DNA from: JBEIJQ01 sp040380145
GTDB taxonomy: Bacteria > Bacteroidota > Bacteroidia > Chitinophagales > Saprospiraceae
Direction of reading: 5' to 3'
Length of the DNA stretch: 14,227 bases
Assembly: GCA_040380145.1 (NCBI GenBank)
Contig: JBEIJQ010000075.1
Coordinates: 1-14,227 of the forward strand
Every line of letters begins with the position of its first letter. The first letter of the stretch is position 1. The translations under genes and the position numbers were made by a program. A model generated the notes under the pieces. That model searched no databases. It had not been told where the DNA came from and saw only the letters and a list, made by a program, of their open reading frames with translations. Below, in pieces: positions 1-7,785 of the stretch.

Positions 1-498
1 CCGCTCCCACAGGCCCAGCTGCGTGCGGGCAAAGATGTTGATGGCATGGAAGCGGTATTCGCCACGGCGGACCGGCCGAAGGGTGTAGGCGTGCACCTGT
101 TCTTCGTCTGGCTTCAGCGACAGGCGCAGGTTGAAATCCCTTTTTTGGAACTGGTCGGGCAGCTCGTCGATGACTTCCAGGGAAATCGGCAGGGACCCCG
201 TGTTGGTCAGGTGCAGGCGCACCGTGTTCTCATCGCTGAGCGATAGCACCTTGGGCGTTTCCCGAACGCCCCGGACCCGTACCATTTTCCCAAACAAAAG
301 TGCGATATCCGTCACGGACAAGGCCGCCAAGGCTGCCGCCCCCGAGATCCCCAGCGAAAAAAAGATCTGACCAAGGCCTGCCGAGCCCGCCCATTGCCTA
401 AGAGCAAATGCGGCGACGAACAGCATTATCAGACCGCCCATCGCGTACAAGATGCGATCGGTCAGGTACAGGGCCCGCAAAAGACGGATCGGCTGCAT
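1..498 (-). CDS. DUF58 domain-containing membrane protein (partial, N-terminal part)
   Basis: The 166 visible residues are the N-terminal part of the protein, and the frame stays open to the window edge. They begin with MQPIRLLRALYLTDR, which fits the usual start of Bacteroidota DUF58 proteins. Two hydrophobic segments follow (about residues 16-33 and 41-69). After them comes an extracytoplasmic beta-rich part with the family signatures VIDELPDQFQKRDF and LRPVRRGEYRF. The DUF58 block proper would lie beyond the edge. Such proteins are often encoded with MoxR-type AAA ATPases, but their biochemical role is poorly known. The start at 498 is chosen because the first Met gives the family-like N terminus; no clear ribosome binding site is visible. 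The gene lies 204 bp downstream of porU on the same strand, so read-through transcription is possible. I am confident of the family and not of any function. Confidence 0.85.
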   Translation of the reverse strand, partial: MQPIRLLRALYLTDRILYAMGGLIMLFVAAFALRQWAGSAGLGQIFFSLGISGAAALAALSVTDIALLFGKMVRVRGVRETPKVLSLSDENTVRLHLTNTGSLPISLEVIDELPDQFQKRDFNLRLSLKPDEEQVHAYTLRPVRRGEYRFHAINIFARTQLGLWER

Positions 499-702
499 CG
501 TGTATTCAATGGGGGACAAATATGTGCAATTGCGGACAAAAAACGAACCGGGCGTGGATTTTATCGGCCGAATACCGTCCTTTGAGGTATTGCCTTTCCT
601 ATGCCTTCGACATGTGGCCCGTGTTTTATTTTGGACAGATGCGACAAAAAGTATTTTTCTCAAAAAAATCTTTCGTTTGGGATTTTTGGCCCCTCTGAAT
701 TT

Positions 703-3700
703 TCAGCGCAAGATCACCAATTTTTGGAAAGCGCTCTGTTGGACGCTGCCCCCGGCGGCATTGTCGGCCCGGACGGTCACTTTGTACACATAAACCCCTC
801 GGCCGAGGCGGTCGCCGAAATCGTCCAGCCCGTCCCATTCGATGTCGTCCACACGGAAACCGTCCGAGACGATGGTCTCGTTGATGGTTTTGAGCAACCG
901 TCCCGAGACCGTGAACACCTGTACCTGCACTTCCAGGGCCTGTCCTGCAAAATTGTGCTCGAATTGGAAGCTGGTGTGGGTGGTGAAAGGGTTGGGGTAG
1001 TTGAGCACATTGCGCAGCGCCATTTCCGCATCGGAGGCCACCACGAACTCGGTGTAGCCCTCACCGGAGTTGTTGTATGTGTCCCAGGCTTTGACGCGGA
1101 CCGTGTGCCGGCCGTCGTCGAGCCGGCTCAAGGGGTAGCGCAGTTCGCCCCGCGTGTAATCGTCCAGGGCCGCTTGGTAGTAATCGTTGAGGACATAGGT
1201 GCGCTGTGTGTTGTCGTCCAATACTCCCGTGAGATCGTGGCCGATGCTGGCCCCGGTGGTGTTGATACCGTTTTCGTCCGACAGTTTGACATAAAGCGTG
1301 GGATCGGCATCGGTGACGCCGCCGAACGCGAACCGATCGTCGTTCATGAACACCTCCACCAGCGGGCCTTGGTTGTCGGCCAGTGCGTTGGTGTCGGAGC
1401 CGCCCACCACGATGCCCGCGTAAAATCCGGAGGCTTCCATGCCGATGCCGGCTTCGGCGTAGTAGCTGATCTTGCCGTTGCCGAAGGAGTAGTCGATGTC
1501 TTTGGGCACCACGAAAGAAAAGCGGAAATAGCCGTTGGTCACGGTGGCGCGGCCTTTGTACAAGATGTTTTTTTGCAGAAAAAAATCGCGCTGCAAGCTG
1601 CCCGCATCGTTGGCGCGGGTGCGTAGGGTGGACACCTTGTCGAAGACCGTCGGATAGATCGTGCCGTTGAAAGTGGTCATGGGCGAGCCGTCGAAATTTT
1701 TGATGTACCCTTCCACCGTCACGCGCTGCAAGGCGCGGATGGTGTCCTGTTGGGTGACGGGCCGTTCGTTGATGGCCACGGTGGCCACGTCGTAGCGCGG
1801 ATAGGGCAGGATCATGGAGGGATCGCCCAGCAGCACGAACTTGCGGGAGTTGGACGCATCAGCACCGCTGTATTCCTTGGACTCGAGGATGACCCGTCCG
1901 ATGGATGGCGGTTCTTGTCCGGGAGAAAAGTCGAAGATGCGCTCGAAGACCTCGTTGGTCAGCGCCTCGTTCGCGTTGGCGTACACCACGCGGGTGGTGG
2001 ACATGAGAGCGATGGCCCCGCCCTCGGGGTTCAAAAACAACAGTTCGCCGGCACTGGCCCCGATCTGCGGGTCGTCGAACGGAGCAAAGGTACAGGTGGC
2101 GGTGATGAACAGCGGCAGCAGCCGGCGATTGGTCAGGCTGTTGATGTCGCTGTTGGTGAACACGCGTTCTTCGGTGATGCCGTCCTCACCGCCATGGCCC
2201 ATATAGTTGAGGATGAAGGTGCCCCGAAAGATGTTGCCCAAAATGTCCTGTTGGGCGGCCGGGTAGCGGTTGCCGCCGGTGGTGCTCACCTGCGGGTAGG
2301 CATCGAGGAAAATCTTGTTGACATTGTAGCGGGGGTATGTGGTGGCCACGTTCTGGGCGATCGGGTCGGCGTCGTTGATGTGCAGATTGTTGTCTTCGTC
2401 GTCGGCGATGAAGCACAGGCGGTTTTTCCAGTCCAGCAGCCGTTCTGGGTCGCTTTCGTAGGCGATGAGCTTGTCGACGGCCTCTTGGGCCTGGGCGACC
2501 GTGGCGACGGGGAAGCGGCCGACGGCGATGTCCATGCCCGAGTTGGCCACGCCGCCTTCGTTTGGATCCAAAAAAGCAAAATAATCGTCGGTGTTGTACG
2601 AACCGGTCGGTTCGGTCGAGGGCAGGGTCTGCCAAGTGGGCACGAAATTGCTGTTGTCCGAGGCGGGCACCTTGTTGTTTTTATAGTCAAAAGAGGCGTC
2701 CCCGAACAGCAGCAGGTACCGAAACCGGCCGTTGTTGTCCCTTTCGTACAGCATCCGGCAGAAATCCCGGATGGCGCTCGGGTCGCCCTTTCCGGAGGCG
2801 AACTCGTTGAAGATTTCCGTCGTGTTGACCGTTCGCACCTCGATGCCGCGCTGGGCGGCCCGGTAATCGGCAAAGGCACGGGCCTGGGCCTCGAAGGTGG
2901 GATGGCAAACCACCACCATGTCGGGCGGCGACACGATGCCGTGGAGGTTTTGGTTGGCCACGGGGCCCACGGCGCGGGGCGACAGGAAAGAAGAGCCGTC
3001 GAAGGCCACGAATTCGCGCACCCCTACGGCAGCGTCGGCCCCGAACTGCAGTACATTGCCCTGCAGAACGGTTTCCTGCCGCACCGCGGCGGTCGGGTCG
3101 GTGACGTCCCATACGGTCGCGCCGGCGGCGTTGAGCATCCGATAGGCCGTGACCCCGGTGCCGGCCGAACGGCGGTCGCGGAACGACAGTTGGCCGCCGT
3201 TGGCGTTCATGTCCAAGGCCGAACGGGCGTTGAGCACCAGGTAGTTCAACCAACCCTCAGCACCGGAGGCATTGGCCAAAAAGACCATTTCCACGGGGAC
3301 GGAGGCTCCGGCGGGCACCGAAAAATTGCCGAGCAGAAAGCCCTCGTAGGCGTATTTGGAGTACACGTAATTGACGGCGGCCGGCACGCTGGCGGCGACA
3401 GGAGCGGCCGTGCCCACGCGCATCCGGAAACCGCTGGAGGTGCCGATGCTGCGCACGGCGAACGTGGCGTAAGCGCGCACGGGTTCTGCGGCCAAGCGGT
3501 TGGGGAAATCGTAGTTGAAGTTTTGGGTCGTCGCGAACTCGAGGAACTTTTCCCCGTACCAGGTTTTCCCCGAGGCGGGCTGGTTGAAAGCGGCGTCCAA
3601 GATATTGATCTCTTCTTTTTCGTGCTGGGAAAAAGCGTCGTAGGCGTCCGTGGTGTAGGTTTCGCCCCCTGCCGAGGCCCGCGGGGCGATCCGCCGACCG

Positions 3701-4563
3701 GGCGAATTGCCGATCTTGAGGAAATAATAATTTTCTCGGTCGTAATAATTCACCTGTCGCCGGTACAGCGCGTTGGTCGCGTCCCAGACCCACCGATCGG
3801 GCCCTTGACCGTAAAACAGGAGGTAGTCGCCGTTGTCGAATCGGCCGTCGTCCTGGCCCGACACGAAGACCGCGTTTTCGACCAGGTCTTCGGGGCGGTC
3901 GGCGGCGTTGCTTTCCGGGAGCATGGTACCGCCATTGCCGAACAGCTGCAGACGGCGGGGATCGAGGTTGGCTACGTCTACGCCGAGGCTTTGCAGAAAG
4001 GCGAAATCTATTTTGTACACCCCGTCTTCCGTCACTCCCAATTGAAAGATCTGTCCGTCGGCCAATACGGAGGTGGTCGGTTGACGGCCCACAAAAGGAG
4101 CGGCGGGCGTTTCCGGCACGAGGGCAACGGTCAGCACCGCTTCGCTGAGGCGTTCCAAGCGGCCGTTCCGGGTGTTGCGGCGGAGGGGGCACACGCGGAC
4201 CCGCCCGAAGTGCTCGCCGCGGACGGTGACGGCGGAGGTCGACACGGGGCACTCTTCGCCGACCTCGGCAAAGGGCGGCAGTTCGTACCCGGCCGGGACC
4301 GGTTCGTATCGCGCGTTGTCCAACACAGCCTCCAAGCGCCCCGTGGCTGGGAGCTGGAATTGGCGCGCCCAGATCGGCAGCCCCGGCCTTGCGTCGTCCC
4401 AAAGGGCCCCGTCGAAACGTAGCCGGAAATGCTCGTGCCCTCCCACGGAGACGCGCTCGGGAGCGTCGTCCCAGACCGGGCGGACGTTCTCCCGGAAAAC
4501 CGGCTGTTGGGCCAAAACCGTACAGCTCAGCAGGAGCAGGGGCAAAAGGGTGTGGAACGACAT
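703..4563 (-). CDS. porU: Type IX secretion system sortase PorU (C25 cysteine peptidase family)
   Basis: PorU is the surface protease/transpeptidase that cleaves C-terminal sorting domains from T9SS cargo and helps attach it to the cell surface. The product is 1286 residues, somewhat longer than the P. gingivalis protein. A hydrophobic signal segment (MSFHTLLPLLLLSCTVLA) comes first. A gingipain-like C25 domain spans about 545-920, with His790 in NYMGHGGEDG and Cys824 in TATCTFAPFDDP; the 34-residue offset resembles that of gingipains. The C-terminal 100 residues start with NYPNPFTTHTSF and end in LVILR, a T9SS-type C-terminal domain, which PorU is known to retain. The start at 4563 is preferred over an in-frame ATG at 4659 because it gives the signal peptide and because the upstream ATG overlaps a -7 box. 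The signal's n-region has no Lys or Arg, which is unusual. A chance lipobox-like LLSC occurs at Cys14, but PorU is not known as a lipoprotein. The gene is divergent from the PorP-like and gldJ genes. Confidence 0.95.
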   Translation of the reverse strand: MSFHTLLPLLLLSCTVLAQQPVFRENVRPVWDDAPERVSVGGHEHFRLRFDGALWDDARPGLPIWARQFQLPATGRLEAVLDNARYEPVPAGYELPPFAEVGEECPVSTSAVTVRGEHFGRVRVCPLRRNTRNGRLERLSEAVLTVALVPETPAAPFVGRQPTTSVLADGQIFQLGVTEDGVYKIDFAFLQSLGVDVANLDPRRLQLFGNGGTMLPESNAADRPEDLVENAVFVSGQDDGRFDNGDYLLFYGQGPDRWVWDATNALYRRQVNYYDRENYYFLKIGNSPGRRIAPRASAGGETYTTDAYDAFSQHEKEEINILDAAFNQPASGKTWYGEKFLEFATTQNFNYDFPNRLAAEPVRAYATFAVRSIGTSSGFRMRVGTAAPVAASVPAAVNYVYSKYAYEGFLLGNFSVPAGASVPVEMVFLANASGAEGWLNYLVLNARSALDMNANGGQLSFRDRRSAGTGVTAYRMLNAAGATVWDVTDPTAAVRQETVLQGNVLQFGADAAVGVREFVAFDGSSFLSPRAVGPVANQNLHGIVSPPDMVVVCHPTFEAQARAFADYRAAQRGIEVRTVNTTEIFNEFASGKGDPSAIRDFCRMLYERDNNGRFRYLLLFGDASFDYKNNKVPASDNSNFVPTWQTLPSTEPTGSYNTDDYFAFLDPNEGGVANSGMDIAVGRFPVATVAQAQEAVDKLIAYESDPERLLDWKNRLCFIADDEDNNLHINDADPIAQNVATTYPRYNVNKIFLDAYPQVSTTGGNRYPAAQQDILGNIFRGTFILNYMGHGGEDGITEERVFTNSDINSLTNRRLLPLFITATCTFAPFDDPQIGASAGELLFLNPEGGAIALMSTTRVVYANANEALTNEVFERIFDFSPGQEPPSIGRVILESKEYSGADASNSRKFVLLGDPSMILPYPRYDVATVAINERPVTQQDTIRALQRVTVEGYIKNFDGSPMTTFNGTIYPTVFDKVSTLRTRANDAGSLQRDFFLQKNILYKGRATVTNGYFRFSFVVPKDIDYSFGNGKISYYAEAGIGMEASGFYAGIVVGGSDTNALADNQGPLVEVFMNDDRFAFGGVTDADPTLYVKLSDENGINTTGASIGHDLTGVLDDNTQRTYVLNDYYQAALDDYTRGELRYPLSRLDDGRHTVRVKAWDTYNNSGEGYTEFVVASDAEMALRNVLNYPNPFTTHTSFQFEHNFAGQALEVQVQVFTVSGRLLKTINETIVSDGFRVDDIEWDGLDDFGDRLGRGVYVYKVTVRADNAAGGSVQQSAFQKLVILR

Positions 4564-4656
4564 GGGCAAAAACCGCTTGAGAGATGATATCAAAGGAGCC
4601 GTCCGAGGGAGGACCGACCGTGTCCGGCCTGGATTTCGCGAAAATCGGGGCGGGCA

Positions 4657-4664
4657 CAAAATTA
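4657..4664 (-). promoter_or_regulatory. Candidate -7 box of the porU promoter
   Basis: On the minus strand this reads TAATTTTG, a full match to the Bacteroidota -7 consensus TAnnTTTG. No good TTTG -33 element sits at the usual distance; a TTG lies only about 12 nt upstream. The implied leader is roughly 85-90 nt before the porU ATG. The box overlaps the candidate box for the opposite gene. Confidence 0.4.
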
Positions 4665-4671
4665 ACCTTTG
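4663..4671 (+). promoter_or_regulatory. Weak candidate -7 box for the PorP-like/gldJ direction
   Basis: The sequence TAACCTTTG resembles TAnnTTTG with one extra base between TA and TTTG. It shares its TTAA core with the oppositely directed porU box, so the two would compete. The implied leader would be about 135-140 nt and would include the large inverted repeat at 4726-4790. No clear -33 element is present. Confidence 0.25.
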
Positions 4672-4725
4672 CGCGCCAACGGTTGTTTTTTTGTCCGGCG
4701 CAAAAAAATTTCGATCTTTTTCGAC

Positions 4726-4790
4726 AAAAAATCGGTTTTTTGCGTTTGAAATCGGAACGCGGCCTTAGATCCGCTCCAAACCGATTTTTT
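4726..4790. repeat. 13-bp perfect inverted repeat upstream of the PorP-like gene
   Basis: The left arm AAAAAATCGGTTT (4726-4738) is the exact reverse complement of AAACCGATTTTTT (4778-4790), with about 39 nt between them. The right arm continues into an eight-T run ending at 4792, only 22 nt before the PorP-like start codon. In a rightward transcript this could fold into a terminator- or attenuator-like stem, although only four of its pairs are G-C. A smaller TTTTTTTG/CAAAAAAA pair lies just upstream (4686-4708). Confidence 0.55.
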
Positions 4791-4814
4791 TTCGTACCTA
4801 CCGCAGGCCCTCCG

Positions 4815-5846
4815 ATGAAGCGTTTGTTGACCATTTTGGCGCTCTGTTCCGCCTTCGGCCCTTCCTTGGCCGCACAGGATTTCGTGAACAACGTCTTCAG
4901 CCAGTTTTACGCTGCTCCCGTCCTGCTCAACCCGGCATTCACCGGCACCACCTTTCAGCCCCGTATTTCGCTGACTTACCGCAACCAGTGGCTGAGCCTC
5001 CCCAATGCGTATGTCACCTACGCCGCGGCCTACGACCAGTTTTTCGAAAGGGCCAACAGCGGTTTCGGGCTGATGGCCATCGCCGACCAGGCCGGCGACG
5101 GCATTTGGAATACTGTCGGCGTGAACGCATCCTACTCCTACAACATCCAGGTCAACCGTGATTGGAATATTCGCGGGGGCGCCCAAGTGGGTTATTTCAA
5201 TTCCCGAATCGATTGGAGCCGGCTGGTTTTTTTGGACCAGATCAACCCGTTGACCGGACCGACGGACGGCGCGGGCAACCCCAATCCCACCCAACAACCC
5301 TTTCCCGGGGCGCAGAGCGTGGGCTTTTTGGATCTCGGCTTAGGAGCCTTGGTCTTCAGCGAGCATTTTTACGGAGGTCTGTCTTTTCACCATGTGAACA
5401 CCCCCAACCTTTCGCTGATCAACGGCACGGGCAACCGCGGTGCGCTGCCCATGCGGTTTTCCGCGCACGCCGGAGGGGAGTTTTTTTTGGGAAAAAGCAA
5501 TAAAAAAAAGGAGCGGCCGTTCATATCTCCGAATCTATTGTTCACCAAACAAAAACAGTTCCACCAGATCAATCTCACGACCTATTTCGGCTACGGGCCG
5601 GTTTTCGGCGGGCTGGGTTACCGCCACGCCTTCGGAAACGGCGACGCAGCCATCTTCACGGCGGGATTCAGACAGGGCCTTTTCCGCTTGGGGTACAGCT
5701 ATGACCTGACGCTGTCCTCGCTGGCCAATTCACGGACGGGCGGCTCGCACGAGATCTCCGTGATATTGAATTTCGATAAAACCCCCGGCAACCAACGTCG
5801 CAATTTTGAGAAGAGGTACGGCAACTGTTTCGATATTTTCAAATGA
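4815..5846 (+). CDS. Type IX secretion system membrane protein, PorP/SprF family
   Basis: The product is 343 residues, a usual length for this outer-membrane beta-barrel family. Members act with the T9SS, for example in secreting or surface-anchoring particular cargo. A signal peptide (about residues 1-20, ending SLAA before QD) is followed by the family hallmark FSQFYAAPVLLNPAFTG at 29-45. Alternating aromatic/polar beta strands typical of the family continue to the C terminus (e.g. YFGYGPVFGGLGYRHAF). The ATG at 4815 is chosen because it starts the signal peptide; the longer in-frame extension upstream is low-complexity intergenic DNA. gldJ follows after 111 bp on the same strand. Genomes usually carry several paralogues, so I do not assign porP itself. 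The cargo or partner cannot be read from the sequence. Confidence 0.92.
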   Translation: MKRLLTILALCSAFGPSLAAQDFVNNVFSQFYAAPVLLNPAFTGTTFQPRISLTYRNQWLSLPNAYVTYAAAYDQFFERANSGFGLMAIADQAGDGIWNTVGVNASYSYNIQVNRDWNIRGGAQVGYFNSRIDWSRLVFLDQINPLTGPTDGAGNPNPTQQPFPGAQSVGFLDLGLGALVFSEHFYGGLSFHHVNTPNLSLINGTGNRGALPMRFSAHAGGEFFLGKSNKKKERPFISPNLLFTKQKQFHQINLTTYFGYGPVFGGLGYRHAFGNGDAAIFTAGFRQGLFRLGYSYDLTLSSLANSRTGGSHEISVILNFDKTPGNQRRNFEKRYGNCFDIFK

Positions 5847-5885
5847 TTTTTCGGAAGGGGTGTTTTTAAAAAACCGGTCCAAAAA

Positions 5886-5916
5886 TTTCCGGCTTTCAGA
5901 ACTCTTCCTATCTTTG
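5886..5916 (+). promoter_or_regulatory. Candidate gldJ promoter
   Basis: TATCTTTG at 5909-5916 is a perfect TAnnTTTG -7 box. An imperfect -33 element, TTTC, sits at 5886-5889, leaving a 19-nt spacer as expected for Bacteroidota primary sigma factor promoters. Transcription would begin near 5921-5924, giving a leader of roughly 35 nt. gldJ could therefore be expressed independently of the PorP-like gene upstream. Confidence 0.55.
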
Positions 5917-5957
5917 TTCGCTTTTTCAAAACTTTTTCAGAAAAACGTTTTTTTCCG

Positions 5958-7481
5958 ATGAAAAAAATCCTGCAATTCGGATTCGCCTGCACCGTCGTTT
6001 TGTGCGGCCTTTCCTCCTGCACGCCCAAAGCCAAATCGGCCGTGACGGGCTGGGCCTACAACGACCAGAAATGGGGCGGGTTCGAAAAACATGAATATGT
6101 GGGCCAAGCTACCGGTCCCAACTTGATGTTCATCGAAGGCGGCACATTCCTCATGGGCCAAGCCGAAGAGGACGTGATGTTCGAGTACCGGGCCGTTCCC
6201 CGTCGCGTGACGGTGCCTTCTTTTTACATGGACCAAACAGAGATCTCCAACATAGACTGGCGCGAATATCTGTGGTGGCTCCACCGTGTTTACGGGGAAT
6301 CTTATCCGGAAGTGGTGCTGAAAGCCACGCCCGATACCTTGGTATGGCGTGAAGAACTTACCTACAACGAACCCCTTGTGGAAACGTATTTCCGTCACCC
6401 GGGAACCCAAAATTATCCCGTGGTGGGTGTCTCTTGGTTGCAGGCCACGGATTATTGCAAATGGCGCACCGACCGAGTGAACGAAATGATCCTCATCGAA
6501 AGAGGCATTCTCAATGTCAACGCCAATCAAAAGGACGACGACAACTTCAATACGGAAGCTTATCTCGTTGGCCAATATGAGGGTTCTGTGCGCAAAGGCC
6601 TGAAAGACTACAAGACCGGCGGCGAACGCCCGGTCAGAATGGAAGACGGCATTCTTTTGCCCGCCTACCGGTTGCCCACCGAGGCAGAATGGGAGTTTGC
6701 CGCTCTGTCCAATGTGGGCAACCAGCAGTTTCCCACGGAAGAACTCTACACCGACATCAAAATGTATCCTTGGAACGGACCTTATGTCCGTTATGGATCC
6801 GGTATCGGAGTCGTTGAAGGAAATGGAGGCAAACACCGCGGCAAGATAATGGCCAACTTCAAGCGCGGCAACGGCGACTACGGCGGCCAAGCCGGGGCAC
6901 TGAACGACAACGCATTCACCACCGCTCCCGTAGATGAATTCTACCCCAACTCCTATGGCCTTTACAACATGGCCGGAAACGTCAACGAGTGGGTGATGGA
7001 CGTTTATCGCCCCCTCACGAGCCTTACGCTCCAAGACGTGCAGTCCCAAGACTTCAACTCTTTCCGGGGCAACCACTTCGAGCACAAAGAACGCGAAGCC
7101 GATGGCCGCCCCGTCCAAAAGGATTCTTTGGGCCGTTTGAAATACGTCAAAGTCAAAGACGACGATGTGAAGAACCGCCTCAATTATCAGCGCGGCAACG
7201 TGAAAAACTTCTTGGATGGCGACTCCACCAGAGGTTTCGTGAACTATGATTATGGAAAACGAACCTTGATCAACGACAAAGCCCGTGTGTACAAAGGTGG
7301 ATCTTGGGCAGACCGTGCCTATTACCTCACTCCGGGCTCCCGCAGGTTCTTGGACGAGGCGCAAGCCACCGCCACCATTGGCTTCCGTTGTGCGATGACC
7401 CGTGTCGGATCGTCCACGGAAGATCACGAGTCGGGCAAAAACTTCGGCAAAAAGAAGAAGGTCAAGCGGACATTCAAGTGA
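5958..7481 (+). CDS. gldJ: Gliding motility lipoprotein GldJ (SUMF1/FGE-like domain)
   Basis: GldJ is an outer-membrane-associated lipoprotein required for gliding and for stability of T9SS core components in characterised Bacteroidota. The product is 507 residues. A lipoprotein signal ends in the lipobox LSSC with Cys21. The GldJ-specific opening TGWAYND (30-36) is followed by a formylglycine-generating-enzyme-like fold. Visible motifs are PNLMFIEGGTFLMG (54-67), YRLPTEAEWEFAA (237-249), NMAGNVNEWVMDVYRP (337-352), VYKGGSWADRAYYL (444-457) and IGFRCAM (474-480). The tail is basic (GKKKKVKRTFK); in F. johnsoniae the extreme C terminus of GldJ is reported to matter for motility more than for secretion. 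The opening, TDRVNE and DTLVWR segments separate it from the paralogue GldK. It is preceded by its own promoter and closed by a strong terminator. In F. johnsoniae gldJ also neighbours porU. Confidence 0.95.
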   Translation: MKKILQFGFACTVVLCGLSSCTPKAKSAVTGWAYNDQKWGGFEKHEYVGQATGPNLMFIEGGTFLMGQAEEDVMFEYRAVPRRVTVPSFYMDQTEISNIDWREYLWWLHRVYGESYPEVVLKATPDTLVWREELTYNEPLVETYFRHPGTQNYPVVGVSWLQATDYCKWRTDRVNEMILIERGILNVNANQKDDDNFNTEAYLVGQYEGSVRKGLKDYKTGGERPVRMEDGILLPAYRLPTEAEWEFAALSNVGNQQFPTEELYTDIKMYPWNGPYVRYGSGIGVVEGNGGKHRGKIMANFKRGNGDYGGQAGALNDNAFTTAPVDEFYPNSYGLYNMAGNVNEWVMDVYRPLTSLTLQDVQSQDFNSFRGNHFEHKEREADGRPVQKDSLGRLKYVKVKDDDVKNRLNYQRGNVKNFLDGDSTRGFVNYDYGKRTLINDKARVYKGGSWADRAYYLTPGSRRFLDEAQATATIGFRCAMTRVGSSTEDHESGKNFGKKKKVKRTFK

Positions 7482-7505
7482 TCCGGTTCGACCCGAAAGA
7501 AACCG

Positions 7506-7541
7506 ATAAGCCGCGCGAATTTTCGCGCGGCTTATTTTTTT
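7506..7541 (+). terminator. Strong intrinsic terminator after gldJ
   Basis: A perfect 14-bp stem is formed by ATAAGCCGCGCGAA (7506-7519) and its reverse complement (7522-7535), with a TT centre. A seven-T run follows (7535-7541). It begins 24 nt after the gldJ stop codon and ends the PorP-like/gldJ transcription unit. Confidence 0.93.
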
Positions 7542-7617
7542 GTCCGAAATCGCTCATGCCGGGATGATCCCAAAATGGAAAATTTGAAATACGGTCCAAA
7601 AACACACGGATAGCCGT

Positions 7618-7754
7618 CGAAAATCGAAGAACGACTTATAGGCCCAAAATTGTCATTGGGCCAACCTTCTAATGGCGGCCATTAGAAGCAAGTGGATAAA
7701 AAAAATTGGTAAAACAAAAGATATTAGAAGGATTGGCGAAAATCGAAGAACGAC
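7618..7754. repeat. Pair of 18-bp direct repeats
   Basis: CGAAAATCGAAGAACGAC occurs identically at 7618-7635 and 7737-7754, with 101 nt between the copies. Only two copies are visible, so it is not a CRISPR array. The copies bracket the palindromes at 7641-7688. Confidence 0.9.
7641..7688. repeat. Two adjacent short hairpins
   Basis: The first pairs GGCCCAA (7641-7647) with TTGGGCC (7656-7662) over an 8-nt loop. The second is an 11-bp perfect palindrome: arm CTTCTAATGGC (7666-7676), one central G, and the reverse complement at 7678-7688. The CTTCTAAT arm can alternatively pair with a second ATTAGAAG at 7723-7730, extended by flanking TTGG/CCAA with a one-base bulge, so two exclusive folds are possible. 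Confidence 0.8.
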
Positions 7755-7756
7755 AA

Positions 7757-7785
7757 GTAAGAAATTCTTACGGCCCGGCAGGCCT
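7757..7785. repeat. Short palindromes right of the direct repeat
   Basis: GTAAGAA (7757-7763) and TTCTTAC (7765-7771) flank a single A. Immediately after, GGCC occurs on both sides of CGGCA (7773-7785), giving a 4-bp stem. Individually these are weak; together they continue the palindrome-dense character of this region. Confidence 0.5.

Noticed and set aside
517..540. Promoter for the DUF58 gene (minus-strand CATATTTG with TTTG upstream)
   Set aside because: The -7 box has a mismatch at its first base and the spacer is only 12 nt instead of about 17-23.
662..687. Possible intrinsic terminator after porU
   Set aside because: The 7-bp stem AAAAATC/GATTTTT is almost all A-T with a 10-nt loop, and its T-run is part of the stem. 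It is too weak to call.
1750..4422. 890-codon open frame on the plus strand opposite porU
   Set aside because: The translation is Gly/Val/His-rich with no domain, and it mirrors porU codons on the other strand. GC-rich codon usage commonly leaves such antisense frames open.
3257..4891. 544-codon minus-strand frame crossing porU and the divergent intergenic region
   Set aside because: It is out of frame with porU, starts inside the PorP-like signal peptide region and gives an Arg/Pro-rich product.
7618..7754. CRISPR array from the 18-bp repeat pair
   Set aside because: There are only two copies, with a 101-nt interval that itself contains palindromes. The repeats are too short and no cas gene is nearby.
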